Of a stretch of DNA of 64,000 nucleotides, positions 15,383 to 25,016 are shown piece by piece. The DNA comes from Streptomyces sp. NBC_01283. GTDB lineage: Bacteria; Actinomycetota; Actinomycetes; Streptomycetales; Streptomycetaceae. Made by a program: the position numbers and the translations under genes. The notes beneath the pieces are model-generated. The model was given only the letters and a program-made list of their open reading frames with translations. It did no database searches and was not told the origin of the DNA. The stretch is from contig NZ_CP108430.1 in NCBI RefSeq assembly GCF_041435335.1, forward strand, positions 6,051,001 to 6,115,000, read 5' to 3'. Position 1 is the stretch's first letter; each line of letters opens with the position of its first letter.

Positions 15383-18286
15383 ATGAGCGAGACGAATTCT
15401 GCTGCCGCCTCCGAGGTGGCCGCACCGCACCGCTACACGGCCGCCCTGGCCGCCGAGATCGAGGCACGCTGGCAGGACTTCTGGGACGCCGACGGCACAT
15501 ACGAGGCGCCCAACCCGAGCGGTGACCTGGCGGCGGACGGCGACGCGCAGGCCGCGCTGGTCGCCAAGCCCAAGCAGTTCATCATGGACATGTTCCCGTA
15601 CCCCTCCGGTGCGGGCCTGCACGTCGGTCACCCCCTGGGGTACATCGCCACCGACGTCTACGCACGCTTCCGGCGCATGACGGGCCACAACGTCCTGCAC
15701 ACCCTGGGCTTCGACGCCTTCGGCCTGCCCGCCGAGCAGTACGCCGTACAGACGGGCACGCACCCCCGGGTCTCCACCGAGGCCAACATCGAGAACATGA
15801 AGTCGCAGCTGCGCGGTCTGGGCCTGGGCCACGACAAGCGCCGCTCCTTCGCGACGATCGACCCGGACTACTACAAGTGGACCCAGTGGATCTTCGTACA
15901 GATCTTCAACTCCTGGTACGACGCCGACGCCCAGAAGGCCCGCCCCATCGCCGACCTGGTCGCCCAGTTCGACAGCGGTGAGCGCGCTGTACCGGGCACC
16001 ACGCGCGCGTGGAGCGAGCTGGACGCCGTGGAGCGCGCGGAGGTCCTGAGCCAGTACCGCCTGGCGTACGCCTCCGACGCCCCCGTCAACTGGTGTCCCG
16101 GCCTGGGCACCGTCCTGGCGAACGAGGAGGTCACCGCCGACGGACGCTCCGAGCGCGGCAACTTCCCCGTCTTCAAGGCCAAGCTGCGCCAGTGGAACAT
16201 GCGCATCACCGCCTACGCGGACCGCCTGCTTGACGACCTGGACGCACTGGACTGGCCCGAGGCCATCAAGCTGCAGCAGCGCAACTGGATCGGCCGCTCC
16301 GAGGGCGCCCGCGTCGACTTCCCCGTCGGCTCCGAGGACGGCGACGCGATCACCGTCTTCACCACCCGCCAGGACACCCTGTTCGGCGCCACCTACATGG
16401 TCCTGGCGCCCGAGCACGAGCTGGTCGACAAGCTCGTCCCCGACGCCTGGCCCGAGGGCACCCACGAGACGTGGACCGGCGGACACGCCACCCCGGCCGA
16501 GGCCGTCGCCAAGTACCGCGCGTTCGCCGCCTCCAAGTCCGACGTGGAGCGCCAGGCCGACGCCAAGGAGAAGACCGGCGTCTTCACCGGCGTCTATGCC
16601 ACCAACCCCGTCAGCGGTGAGCAGGTCCCGGTCTTCATCGCCGACTACGTGCTGATGGGCTACGGCACCGGCGCGATCATGGCCGTCCCGGCGCACGACA
16701 GCCGCGACTTCGCCTTCGCGCGCGCCTTCCACCTGCCGATGCGCTGCGTGGTCGAGCCGTCCGACGGCCGCGGCACCGACACCTCGACGTGGGACGACGC
16801 CTTCTCCTCCTACGAGGCGAAGCTGGTCAACTCCGCGAACGCGGAGATCTCGCTGGACGGCATGGACGTCGCCGGCGCCAAGGCCCGCATCACCGGCTGG
16901 CTGGCCACGCGCGGCATCGGCGAGGGCACCGTCAACTTCCGCCTGCGCGACTGGCTGTTCAGCCGCCAGCGCTACTGGGGCGAGCCCTTCCCGATCGTCT
17001 ACGACGAGGACGGCATCGCCCACTCGCTGCCCGAGTCGATGCTGCCTCTGGAGCTGCCGGAGGTCGACGACTACTCCCCGCGCACCTTCGAGCCGGACGA
17101 CGCGGACACCTCCCCGGAGACGCCGCTGTCCCGCAACGAGGACTGGGTCAACGTCACCCTGGACCTGGGCGACGGCCCCAAGAAGTACCGCCGCGAGACC
17201 AACACCATGCCCAACTGGGCCGGTTCCTGCTGGTACGAGCTGCGCTACCTGGACCCGCACAACGACCAGCAGCTGGTCGACCCGGCCGTCGAGCAGTACT
17301 GGATGGGCCCGCGCGAGGGTCAGCCGACCGGCGGCGTCGACCTGTACGTGGGCGGCGCCGAGCACGCCGTGCTGCACCTGCTGTACGCCCGCTTCTGGTC
17401 GAAGATGCTGTTCGACCTGGGGCACATCTCGTCCGCCGAGCCGTTCCACAAGCTGTTCAACCAGGGCATGATCCAGGCCTACGTCTACCGCGACAGCCGT
17501 GGCTTCCCGGTCCAGGCGACCGAGGTCGAGGAGCGTGACGGCCAGTACTTCTTCGAGGGCGAGCCGGTCAAGCGCGAGCTGGGCAAGATGGGCAAGTCCC
17601 TGAAGAACGCCGTCACTCCGGACGAGATCTGCGAGGAGTACGGTGCGGACACCCTGCGCCTGTACGAGATGGCGATGGGCCCGCTGGACGTCTCGCGCCC
17701 GTGGGACACGCGCGCGGTGGTCGGCCAGTACCGCCTGCTGCAGCGGATGTGGCGGCTGATCGTCGACGAGTCGACCGGTGAGGTCACCGTCACGGACGTC
17801 GCGGAGTCCGACATCGCCGAGGGCACGCTGCGCGCCCTGCACAAGGCGATCGACGGCGTCCGCCAGGACCTGGACGGCATGCGGTTCAACACCGCCATCG
17901 CCAAGATCACCGAGCTGAACAACTACCTGACCAAGGAGGGCGGCACGCTGCCGCGCTCGGTCGCCGAGCGCCTGGTGCTGCTGATCGCTCCGCTGGCCCC
18001 GCACGTCGGCGAGGAGCTGTGGCGCAAGCTGGGCCACACCGACTCGGTCGTCCACCGGGACTTCCCCGTGGCCGACCCGGCGTATGTCGTCGACGAGACC
18101 GTTACCTGCGTCGTGCAGATCAAGGGCAAGGTCAGGGCGCGTCTGGAGGTCTCCCCGTCGATCTCGGACGAGGAGCTGGAGAAGGTGGCCATGGGTGACG
18201 AGAGGGTGCTGGCCGCGCTGGACGGTGCCGGCATTCGCAAGATCATCGTGCGGGCGCCGAAGCTGGTGAACATCGTTCCGGCCTAG
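15383..18286 (+). CDS. leuS: Leucyl-tRNA synthetase
   Basis: A 967-aa class I synthetase that charges tRNA-Leu. The HIGH-type motif HVGH is at residues 80-83 ([14 protein letters not shown]). The KMSKS-type motif KMGKS is at about 735-739. An editing domain (TSGA-like region, with [12 protein letters not shown]) lies between them, and the C-terminal anticodon-binding region follows. Length is normal for actinobacteria. The start is MSETNS at 15383, with GGAG about 11 bp upstream. Codons upstream in the same frame cross the leader-peptide and terminator region and are not coding. Expression is probably set by the upstream attenuator. Confidence 0.97.
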   Translation: MSETNSAAASEVAAPHRYTAALAAEIEARWQDFWDADGTYEAPNPSGDLAADGDAQAALVAKPKQFIMDMFPYPSGAGLHVGHPLGYIATDVYARFRRMTGHNVLHTLGFDAFGLPAEQYAVQTGTHPRVSTEANIENMKSQLRGLGLGHDKRRSFATIDPDYYKWTQWIFVQIFNSWYDADAQKARPIADLVAQFDSGERAVPGTTRAWSELDAVERAEVLSQYRLAYASDAPVNWCPGLGTVLANEEVTADGRSERGNFPVFKAKLRQWNMRITAYADRLLDDLDALDWPEAIKLQQRNWIGRSEGARVDFPVGSEDGDAITVFTTRQDTLFGATYMVLAPEHELVDKLVPDAWPEGTHETWTGGHATPAEAVAKYRAFAASKSDVERQADAKEKTGVFTGVYATNPVSGEQVPVFIADYVLMGYGTGAIMAVPAHDSRDFAFARAFHLPMRCVVEPSDGRGTDTSTWDDAFSSYEAKLVNSANAEISLDGMDVAGAKARITGWLATRGIGEGTVNFRLRDWLFSRQRYWGEPFPIVYDEDGIAHSLPESMLPLELPEVDDYSPRTFEPDDADTSPETPLSRNEDWVNVTLDLGDGPKKYRRETNTMPNWAGSCWYELRYLDPHNDQQLVDPAVEQYWMGPREGQPTGGVDLYVGGAEHAVLHLLYARFWSKMLFDLGHISSAEPFHKLFNQGMIQAYVYRDSRGFPVQATEVEERDGQYFFEGEPVKRELGKMGKSLKNAVTPDEICEEYGADTLRLYEMAMGPLDVSRPWDTRAVVGQYRLLQRMWRLIVDESTGEVTVTDVAESDIAEGTLRALHKAIDGVRQDLDGMRFNTAIAKITELNNYLTKEGGTLPRSVAERLVLLIAPLAPHVGEELWRKLGHTDSVVHRDFPVADPAYVVDETVTCVVQIKGKVRARLEVSPSISDEELEKVAMGDERVLAALDGAGIRKIIVRAPKLVNIVPA

Positions 18287-18319
18287 AGCCGCGCGCGGGG
18301 CATGAGGGTAGTCCCCTAC

Positions 18320-18366
18320 GGGCAGGTTGGGGGTTCCGCTGGAACCCTCCGCCTGCCCTTTGCGTT
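18320..18366 (+). terminator. leuS terminator
   Basis: GGGCAGG (18320-18326) pairs with CCTGCCC (18352-18358) around an inner GGTTCC/GGAACC stem, followed by TTTGCGTTT. It lies 33 nt after the leuS stop. Confidence 0.85.
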
Positions 18367-18417
18367 TACCGTGGAAGGGCCGGTGCGGAACTCGCCGCAG
18401 GACCTGGGAGGAGCGTC

Positions 18418-19179
18418 ATGGAAGCCGTGATCGCGATCGTGGCGCTGCTTGTCGTGCTGTTCGTCGTCTTTGGTGCGTACATGACGGTGAAGGCGATCGG
18501 TGCCGCCAAGCGCGGCGTGGACCGCACGATCTCGCAGGCCCGCCGGACGGTGGAGGACACGACGCTTCGGGCCAAGAGCTTCGGACAGGTCGGCGCCGCG
18601 GCCGAACTGGCCCAGCTGCGGCTCTCGTTGCGTACGTCGATGCGGGCCACGCAGGAGACGCTGCAGGCCGGTGTCGCCGAGGACGCCTCGCTGAAGGAGT
18701 CCCTGGGGCTCTTCGAGCGGCTGAGCGCGCACGGGCACGAGCTGGACGACGAACTGCGGCGCCTCGAGCGCGAGCCGGACAAGGCGGCCATGGCCGGGCG
18801 GCTCCCCATGCTGCGGGAGCGCACCGAGCAGGTCATCAAGGCGGCGGACTCCCTGCGGTGGAGTGCGCGGGACCGGGCCCGCCGGTTCGCGGACGACGAC
18901 CTGGACTCGCTGAGCACCCAGATCGACATGGAGGCGGGCGCCCTGCGGCACTGGACGAAGGAGCCGTCGCCGACGCAGACGCCCGCCGCGTGGCCCGAGC
19001 CCGAGCCGGCGGCGGACGCGGCGGGGGAGAGTGCCGAGCAGACGTGGACGGGACCGTCGGAGACGCCGGAACGGTCGGAGACGTCGGGGTCGGAGTCGGC
19101 GCGGCCCGCCATCACGCCGCCGACGCCGCGGCCTCTCTATTCCTGGGAGAAGCAGGCCAGGCCCGAGAGCACTACGTGA
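18418..19179 (+). CDS. Membrane-anchored coiled-coil protein, unknown
   Basis: A 253-aa protein with an N-terminal transmembrane helix (about 2-24, IVALLVVLFVVFGAYM). It is followed by about 160 mostly helical, charged residues with heptad-like Leu spacing (LGLFERLSAHGHELDDELRRLE). A Pro/Glu/Thr-rich tail ends YSWEKQARPESTT. The topology suggests a cytoplasmic scaffold held to the membrane. A strong Shine-Dalgarno (GGGAGGAG) precedes ATG 18418. It lies between the leuS terminator and degV. No family function is known to me. Confidence 0.75.
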   Translation: MEAVIAIVALLVVLFVVFGAYMTVKAIGAAKRGVDRTISQARRTVEDTTLRAKSFGQVGAAAELAQLRLSLRTSMRATQETLQAGVAEDASLKESLGLFERLSAHGHELDDELRRLEREPDKAAMAGRLPMLRERTEQVIKAADSLRWSARDRARRFADDDLDSLSTQIDMEAGALRHWTKEPSPTQTPAAWPEPEPAADAAGESAEQTWTGPSETPERSETSGSESARPAITPPTPRPLYSWEKQARPESTT

Positions 19180-19278
19180 CGGCACGGGTGACCTGGCACG
19201 GCCGGGAGCGCGGCTGGCAGACTGACCCGCGAGGGGCCGGGCTGCCGTCGCCGGGTCCAGGCAGGTAATCTCCACCGC

Positions 19279-20124
19279 ATGTCCCGTCATGTCGCGATCG
19301 TCACGGATTCAACGGCCTATCTGCCGCAGCGGACGATGGAACGGCACGGCATCCAGTCGGTACCTCTGACCGTGGTCCTCGGCGACCAGGCACTCGAAGA
19401 GGGCACGGAGATCTCCGCCCGCTCGCTGGCCCTGGCGCTGCAGAAACGGCGCTCCGTCACCACGTCGCGGCCCAGCCCGGAAGTCTTCGCGGAGACCTAT
19501 CGCAAGGTCGCCGAATCGGGCGCGACGGCCATCGTCTCGCTGCATCTGTCCGCCGAGTTCTCGGGCACGTACGACGCCGCGGTCCTCGCCGCCAAGGACG
19601 CGCCGGTGCCGGTGCGGGTGGTGGACACCGGAATGGTCGCGATGGCCCTCGGCTTCTGCGCGCTCGCGGCGGCCGAGGCCGCCGAGTCGGGCGGCTCGGT
19701 GGACGAGGCGGTGACCGCGGCGGAGAAGAGAGCCGCGAACACGTCCGCGTACTTCTACGTCGACACCCTGGACTACCTCCGCCGTGGCGGCCGGATCGGC
19801 GCCGCACAGGCCTTGCTGGGCTCGGCCCTTGCCGTGAAGCCGCTGCTCCAGCTGGACGGCGGGCGCATCGAGATGCTGGAGAAGGTGCGGACGGCGTCCA
19901 AGGCGATCGCCCGCCTGGAGGAGATCGTGGTCGAGCGCGCCGGGTCGCACCGCGTCGACATCGCGGTGCATCACCTGGCGGCCCCGGAACGCGCGACCAC
20001 CCTCGCGGACCGTCTCAGGGGCCGGGTGCCGGGGCTCGCGGAGCTGCACGTCAGCGAGGTCGGCGCGGTGATCGGGGCGCATACGGGGCCGGGGTTGTTG
20101 GGGGCTGTGGTCTCGCCCTGGTGA
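19279..20124 (+). CDS. DegV-family fatty-acid-binding protein
   Basis: A 281-aa DegV/FakB-type protein. It has VTDSTAYLP near the N-terminus, TTSRPSPEVF, the lipid-contact segment SLHLSAEFSGTYDAA, and the C-terminal lobe around DTLDYLRRGGRIGAAQALLG. Family members hold a fatty acid; FakB proteins present it to the kinase FakA in Firmicutes, but no FakA is visible here. TAATCT at 19267-19272 lies just upstream of ATG 19279, so the mRNA may be leaderless. The stop codon lies in the first unit of an 8-bp tandem repeat. Confidence 0.9.
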   Translation: MSRHVAIVTDSTAYLPQRTMERHGIQSVPLTVVLGDQALEEGTEISARSLALALQKRRSVTTSRPSPEVFAETYRKVAESGATAIVSLHLSAEFSGTYDAAVLAAKDAPVPVRVVDTGMVAMALGFCALAAAEAAESGGSVDEAVTAAEKRAANTSAYFYVDTLDYLRRGGRIGAAQALLGSALAVKPLLQLDGGRIEMLEKVRTASKAIARLEEIVVERAGSHRVDIAVHHLAAPERATTLADRLRGRVPGLAELHVSEVGAVIGAHTGPGLLGAVVSPW

Positions 20125-20159
20125 GGTGGTGAGGTGGTGAGGTGGTGAGGTGGTGAGGT
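20120..20159. repeat. 8-bp tandem repeat GGTGAGGT, five exact copies
   Basis: Five perfect head-to-tail units start at the degV stop codon (the TGA is in unit 1). A sixth, one-base-expanded copy follows (to about 20169). It is slipped-strand-prone and could vary between strains. If unit 1 were lost, DegV would be extended. Confidence 0.85.
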
Positions 20160-20240
20160 GGGGTGAGGTGTGGGGCCGGTGGGGCGGCCGGGGTGATGTG
20201 AGGCGGGGCGGTTGCGGGGTGGGGCGTGTGGGTGACGGAG

Positions 20241-20267
20241 TTATCCACAACTGCCGGGTAATCCACG
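20241..20267 (+). promoter_or_regulatory. Two DnaA-box-like sites upstream of comEA
   Basis: TTATCCACA (20241-20249) is an exact match to the classical DnaA box. TAATCCACG (20259-20267) is a two-mismatch match in the same orientation 18 bp on. The pair sits about 50-80 bp before comEA. Two boxes are too few for an origin; they may reflect DnaA control of the com operon or chance. Confidence 0.35.
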
Positions 20268-20318
20268 GGAATTGACCAAGATCAACGCGGTGGGGCCGCA
20301 GTGCCTAGCGTCGTTGGC

Positions 20319-22139
20319 ATGGCACTTCGATCACTTTCAAGGACACCGGCTGCGACGAGCGGACCGGGCCGAGCCCTTGCGTCCGACGGCCGCGCCTCGG
20401 CTGGCCGCCGCGCTTCGGGTGGCCCCACTACTACTCCTCCTCACGACCGCGCGCGATACCGCCGCGCCCGCAGGCGAGCGGTGTCCCGGCGGGGACACGC
20501 TTTGGGGGAGGCGCGGAAGCGGGCGTTGCGGCAGCGGGCGGAGTTGCTCTTTGAGGCGGGGGGTGCGGGCGCTGGTCCCGGTCCAGGTTCGGTACCTGGC
20601 CCTGGTCCAAGCCCGATCCCCAGCTTCGGCCCCGGCCCAGAACCCGGAACAGACCCTGGCCCAGACCCCGGCCCAAGAGCCAACCCAGAGCCAAGTGCAC
20701 CGAGGTGGGGGGTGCGGGGGCAGATGGAGGCCTCGCGGCGTTCACAGGGTGTGCGCGAGCGTGAGCCTGGGCGTGGGGCCGAGCACGGGCCGGGGTGGGA
20801 GCCGGGGTGGGCGTCGGGTTCGGGGACGTTGTCGCAGTCGCCTGCCACGCCGCAGTTGGAGAGCCAGGCCCTGCGGTGGCGGCAGCCGGTGCTGGAGGGC
20901 CTGGGGCGAGAGCAACCGGAGACCGTGGCGGCACAGCAGTCGGAGCGACAGGTTGTGGGGCGGCGTCAGTCGGCGCTGGAGAGCGTGGGGCGGGCGCAGA
21001 GTGTGTCGGCGCCGGAGGGGGCGCGGTCATCTCGGTTGGTGTCGCGGCAGTCGGAGGCGGTGACGCTTGCGGAGGTTGTGGGGCAGCCTCCGGCGGTGTC
21101 GGGGCCGGAGGCTGAGCCGGAGTCGCAGGTGGTGCGGCAGCCTCGGTCTGTGTCGGGGTCTGGGGCTGGGACGGTGCCGCAGGAAGGGCGGCAGGGCGTG
21201 CGGGGGCGTCCGGTGGTGGGGCGCGGGCGGGGGGTGTTGGAGCCGGGGAGTGCGGGGGTGGCCCGGGGGATGTCGCGGCAGGCGGAGGCTGCGGCGGTGC
21301 GGGGGCTGTCGGAGTCTCCGGAGGGCGCGCCGCGTGATGGTCGGACTCAGGCTCCTGAGGAGTCGCGGGCCCAGTCGTTGGGCGGGGGTGCGTTGGTGGC
21401 GCCCCTGCGAGGGCGGGTGGGGCCGGCTTTGCGGGAGCGGTTGCCGGTGTGGCTGCAGCTGCGGTGCGGGCTCGAGCGGCGGAGTCTCGTCGCGCTCCTC
21501 GTGGTCCTTGCCGTCGCGGCGGTGTTCGCCGCCCAGCACTTCTGGGCAGGGAGGGCGCAGCCGGTGCGGGCGCCGGACGTGGTCGGGGCGGCGCCCGATC
21601 GGGGCGGGGAGCCGTCTCCGTCGCCGGGAGCCCCGCCTCCACCGGAGGGCAATGGTGGCCGGCCGGTGGCCGGTGCGGGCGGCGCTGAGATCGTCGTGGA
21701 CATCAGCGGCAAGGTCCGCAGCCCCGGAATTCTGCGGATGCCCGCCGGATCCAGGGTCGCCGACGCGCTGAAGGCCGCGGGGGGCGTACGCCGCGGCGCT
21801 GACACGGACGGTCTCAACCGTGCCCGCCTGCTCATCGACGGCGAACAGGTGGTGGTGGGCGCTCCGGTGACGGAACCGGCGGCACCGGGAGCCCCGGCGG
21901 CACCTGGCGTGGGGGCGGCCGAGGGGGCGACAGGAGCGGGCCCCGCCGCGCCGATCGGCCTCAGCACGGCTACCGCCGAGCAACTCGACGAACTGCCGGG
22001 CGTCGGACCCGTGCTGGCCCAGCACATCATCGACTACCGCACGGAGCACGGCGGTTTCCGCTCGGTGGATGAACTGCGCGAGGTCAATGGAATCGGCGAC
22101 AAACGCTATGCCGACCTGCAGAATCTCGTGCGGCCATGA
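20319..22139 (+). CDS. comEA: ComEA-family DNA-binding protein with long N-terminal extension
   Basis: A 606-aa protein. The core is at the C-terminus: a transmembrane helix (about 390-412), an SLBB-like domain (VDISGKVRSPGILRMPAGSRVADALKAAG, about 457-495) and two helix-hairpin-helix motifs (LPGVGPVLAQHIIDYR, VNGIGDKRY, about 548-606). ComEA binds incoming double-stranded DNA outside the membrane in competent bacteria; in Streptomyces its role is unproven. The first 380 residues are low complexity: Arg-rich, then Pro-Gly repeats, then Gln/Arg/Ser-rich. Usual relatives are shorter. ATG 20319 is chosen for its MALRS beginning. The last base of ATGA is shared with comEC. Confidence 0.85.
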   Translation: MALRSLSRTPAATSGPGRALASDGRASAGRRASGGPTTTPPHDRARYRRARRRAVSRRGHALGEARKRALRQRAELLFEAGGAGAGPGPGSVPGPGPSPIPSFGPGPEPGTDPGPDPGPRANPEPSAPRWGVRGQMEASRRSQGVREREPGRGAEHGPGWEPGWASGSGTLSQSPATPQLESQALRWRQPVLEGLGREQPETVAAQQSERQVVGRRQSALESVGRAQSVSAPEGARSSRLVSRQSEAVTLAEVVGQPPAVSGPEAEPESQVVRQPRSVSGSGAGTVPQEGRQGVRGRPVVGRGRGVLEPGSAGVARGMSRQAEAAAVRGLSESPEGAPRDGRTQAPEESRAQSLGGGALVAPLRGRVGPALRERLPVWLQLRCGLERRSLVALLVVLAVAAVFAAQHFWAGRAQPVRAPDVVGAAPDRGGEPSPSPGAPPPPEGNGGRPVAGAGGAEIVVDISGKVRSPGILRMPAGSRVADALKAAGGVRRGADTDGLNRARLLIDGEQVVVGAPVTEPAAPGAPAAPGVGAAEGATGAGPAAPIGLSTATAEQLDELPGVGPVLAQHIIDYRTEHGGFRSVDELREVNGIGDKRYADLQNLVRP

Positions 22140-24793
22140 GGGCGCGGAGTCGGGCGGCCGTCGGGCAAGGAGCCCCAACGGCCCCGGGAAACCCCGCCGT
22201 GCGCCCTCGCCCGGAGGGCCCGCTGGACCTGCGTCTCGTGCCGCCCGCCCTCGCGGCGTGGGGGACCGCGGCCGTGGCGCTGGATGCTCCGCCCCGGTGG
22301 GTGATCGCAGGTGTACTGGTCTGCGTGGCGGTGGCCGGCGCCCTGTTGGTGACATGGACGGTGCGGGGGAGACCGGGGAATACCGAGGTGTCGCCGGAGC
22401 GTGGAGGGCGGCGGGAGGCACCGGAGCCGGGTGGCGGCGTAAGGCGGCTGCAGCCCTGGAGGCGGGTCTCGGCGGCGGCCGTACTCCTCTGTGCCGCGGC
22501 GGGCGCTACCTCCGCGGCGCTGCACGGGGCCGACCTGCACCGGGGCCCAGTCCCTGCCCTGGCGCGTCAGTACGCCGAAGCAGAGGTCGAGTTGGAGGTC
22601 ACGTCCGATCCCCGACTGACGCGGCCCCGCGTCTCGGGGGCTCATGCCGTTCCGCCCTCCGTCATGTTGGACGCGGAGATCGTCCGGGTCAGGGCGGCGG
22701 ACGGAAGTACCTCCGTGACCCGCACCCCGGTCCTGGTCTTCGCCGAGAGCGGGGGTGGGGAGAGGAGCGGCGGGGGCGGGAGCTCCGCCGGTCACTGGTC
22801 CAGAGCCCGCTGGCTCGCGCTTCTGCCGTCGACCAGGCTTCGCGTGCAGGCGAGCCTCGCGCCTCCCCTGCCGCGGGGCGACCGCGTCGCGGCGGTGCTG
22901 CGGGTATCCGGAGAGCCGGCGCCCCGGGTGGTGGAGGGGCCGACAGGGCCGCAGCGCCTGGCGGGGCGGTTGCGGGGCGGACTGCGTGAGGCCACGGAGA
23001 GTTCGCCGCCCGACGCCCGGGAGTTGCTGCCCGGGCTGGTGGTCGGGGACACCTCGCGCGTGCGGCCCGAGTTGGAAGAGGCCTTCAAAGCGACCGACCT
23101 GACGCACCTCCTCGCGGTGAGCGGCGCCAATCTCACGATCGTCCTCGCCCTGCTCATCGGGCCGCCGGGCCTTGCGCAGCGTGCCGAACGACAGGGCATC
23201 GCGCCGCGGCTGGGGATTCCGCTGCGGGCGACGGCGTTGATCGGCGGGGCCCTCACCCTCGGCTTCGTCATCGTGTGCCGACCGGACCCGAGCGTGCTGC
23301 GGGCGGCGGCCTGCGGGGCGATCGCGCTGCTGGCCATCGGCACCGGGCGGCGCCGGTCGCTGATCCCGGCGCTGGCCGCGGCCGTACTGCTGCTTGTTCT
23401 GTACGACCCGTGGCTGGCCCGTAGCCCAGGCTTCCTGCTCTCCGTGCTCGCCACCGGAGCCCTGCTCACCCTCGCCCCGAGGTGGAGTGCCGCCCTGCGA
23501 AGACGCCGGGTTCCGCCGCGTCTGGCCGAGGCGTTGGCCGCCGCGGCTGCCGCACAGGCGGTGTGTGCGCCGGTCGTCGTCGTCCTTGCGGCACGGGTCA
23601 GCCTGGTGGCGGTGCCGTGCAACCTCCTCGCGGAGGTGGCCGTCGCGCCCGCCACGGTTCTCGGCTTCGCCACGCTTGCGACCGCGCCGTGGGCGATGCC
23701 GGTCGCCAAGGCGCTGGCATGGTGCGCGAGTTGGCCGACCGGATGGATCGCGGACATCGCCCGCACGGGCGCGGCCCAGCCCGGCAGTGGGGTCGACTGG
23801 CCCGGCGGTTGGCGCGGGGGTCTGCTGCTGGCCCTCGCCACGGTCGGCGTGGTGCTGGTCGGCCGCAGGCTTCTCAGACACCCCTGGCTCAGCGCGGCCT
23901 GCGCCCTGCTGCTCCTTCTCGCGGTCGTGCAGCCCCCGCCCCTCACCCGGGTGATCGCGGGCTGGCCTCCGCCGGGGTGGCGGTTCGCGATGTGTGACGT
24001 GGGCCAGGGGGACGCCACGGTGCTCGCTGCCGGTGAGGGGGCGGGAGTGGTCGTCGACGCGGGGCCCGACCCGGTGCTCGTGGACCGCTGTCTGAGCTCG
24101 CTCGGCGTGACCCGCGTACCGCTCGTGCTGCTAACCCACTTCCATGCCGATCACGTGGCGGGCCTGCCGGGCGTACTGCGGGGGCGTTCCGTCGGGGCGA
24201 TCGAGACGACGGGGTACCAAGAGCCTTCCGGGCAGGCGCGCTTCGTACGGGAACAGGCGGCAGCCCACGGGATCCCGGTGAGCCGTGCCGTGGCGGGGGA
24301 GCGGCGCCGTGCGGATGCCGGAGGTCTCGACTGGCAGGTGCTCTGGCCCACGGCGGACGGCTCGGGCCTGCTGCCGACCCCCGATGGTCCGAACGACGCC
24401 AGCGTGACCCTGCTCGTCCGGGCCATGGGGGTGACCCTGCTCCTGCTCGGCGATCTTGAACCACCCGCTCAACGGGCCCTGGCGCGCACCCCGGCCGGGG
24501 CGGCTCTGCCACCCGTGGACGTACTCAAGGTCGCCCACCACGGCTCGGCGTATCAGGACCCCGGCCTACTGCGCCGGGCCTCACCTCGGCTCGCTCTCAT
24601 CAGCTGTGGTCGGGACAACTCATATGGACACCCGGCACCCCGCACGGTCGCGGCGCTGCGGGCCGGGGGCGCGGAGGTCCTTCGGACGGATACGGACGGC
24701 TCGATCGCGGTAGTGGTCCCGCCGGACGAATCGGCGACCAGACCACCGAGCGGGGCGGCTCCGGCTTTGCAGGTAGCCACGCGACCGCCGTAG
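22136..24793 (+). CDS. comEC: ComEC/Rec2-family DNA-uptake channel protein
   Basis: An 885-aa polytopic membrane protein. Two N-terminal hydrophobic segments are followed by an extracytoplasmic domain, then the Competence domain (LTHLLAVSGANLTIVLALLIG, about 322-342) with many helices. The C-terminal metallo-beta-lactamase-like domain (about 610-860) has HFHADHVAGL and later HHGSAYQD as metal ligands. The family forms the channel that takes single-stranded DNA into the cytoplasm. The ATGA overlap with comEA shows translational coupling. Length is normal. Confidence 0.93.
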   Translation: MRARSRAAVGQGAPTAPGNPAVRPRPEGPLDLRLVPPALAAWGTAAVALDAPPRWVIAGVLVCVAVAGALLVTWTVRGRPGNTEVSPERGGRREAPEPGGGVRRLQPWRRVSAAAVLLCAAAGATSAALHGADLHRGPVPALARQYAEAEVELEVTSDPRLTRPRVSGAHAVPPSVMLDAEIVRVRAADGSTSVTRTPVLVFAESGGGERSGGGGSSAGHWSRARWLALLPSTRLRVQASLAPPLPRGDRVAAVLRVSGEPAPRVVEGPTGPQRLAGRLRGGLREATESSPPDARELLPGLVVGDTSRVRPELEEAFKATDLTHLLAVSGANLTIVLALLIGPPGLAQRAERQGIAPRLGIPLRATALIGGALTLGFVIVCRPDPSVLRAAACGAIALLAIGTGRRRSLIPALAAAVLLLVLYDPWLARSPGFLLSVLATGALLTLAPRWSAALRRRRVPPRLAEALAAAAAAQAVCAPVVVVLAARVSLVAVPCNLLAEVAVAPATVLGFATLATAPWAMPVAKALAWCASWPTGWIADIARTGAAQPGSGVDWPGGWRGGLLLALATVGVVLVGRRLLRHPWLSAACALLLLLAVVQPPPLTRVIAGWPPPGWRFAMCDVGQGDATVLAAGEGAGVVVDAGPDPVLVDRCLSSLGVTRVPLVLLTHFHADHVAGLPGVLRGRSVGAIETTGYQEPSGQARFVREQAAAHGIPVSRAVAGERRRADAGGLDWQVLWPTADGSGLLPTPDGPNDASVTLLVRAMGVTLLLLGDLEPPAQRALARTPAGAALPPVDVLKVAHHGSAYQDPGLLRRASPRLALISCGRDNSYGHPAPRTVAALRAGGAEVLRTDTDGSIAVVVPPDESATRPPSGAAPALQVATRPP

Positions 24794-24816
24794 GTGGCCG
24801 GGGGCCCGGCGGGCCT

Positions 24817-24828
24817 CGAACCGGTTCG
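24817..24828. promoter_or_regulatory. 12-bp perfect palindrome after comEC
   Basis: CGAACCGGTTCG lies 24 bp after the comEC stop, in the 223-bp gap before the YceI-like gene. It could be an operator for the downstream gene or a weak hairpin. The rest of the gap is AT-richer toward the YceI start and shows no other clear signal. Confidence 0.35.
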
Positions 24829-25016
24829 TCCGTGCCCCCCCCGAAGCCCCGCAGGTATCAAAACGCCACCCAGGGTGACCAATTCGGGTAGTCACGACAG
24901 TTCAAGTGCTAACGCAGGATTTCAGTGAAGTGGGTTCGTGTTGCATCGAATGCCGCAACGGTGATCGAATGCCTCTTCGGGACAGGAGTTGTCAAGGTGC
25001 GCGGGGGTTGTCGCAG

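Noticed and set aside
15341..18055. A 904-codon minus-strand open frame
   Set aside because: Antisense to leuS, which has complete HIGH and KMSKS motifs.
20241..20267. Replication origin
   Set aside because: Only two DnaA-like boxes and no dnaA/dnaN nearby; streptomycete oriC has many boxes.
24906..25016. Longer start for the YceI-like protein
   Set aside because: The extra residues are Cys-rich and unlike the family; MFGRW at 25017 fits the usual beginning.
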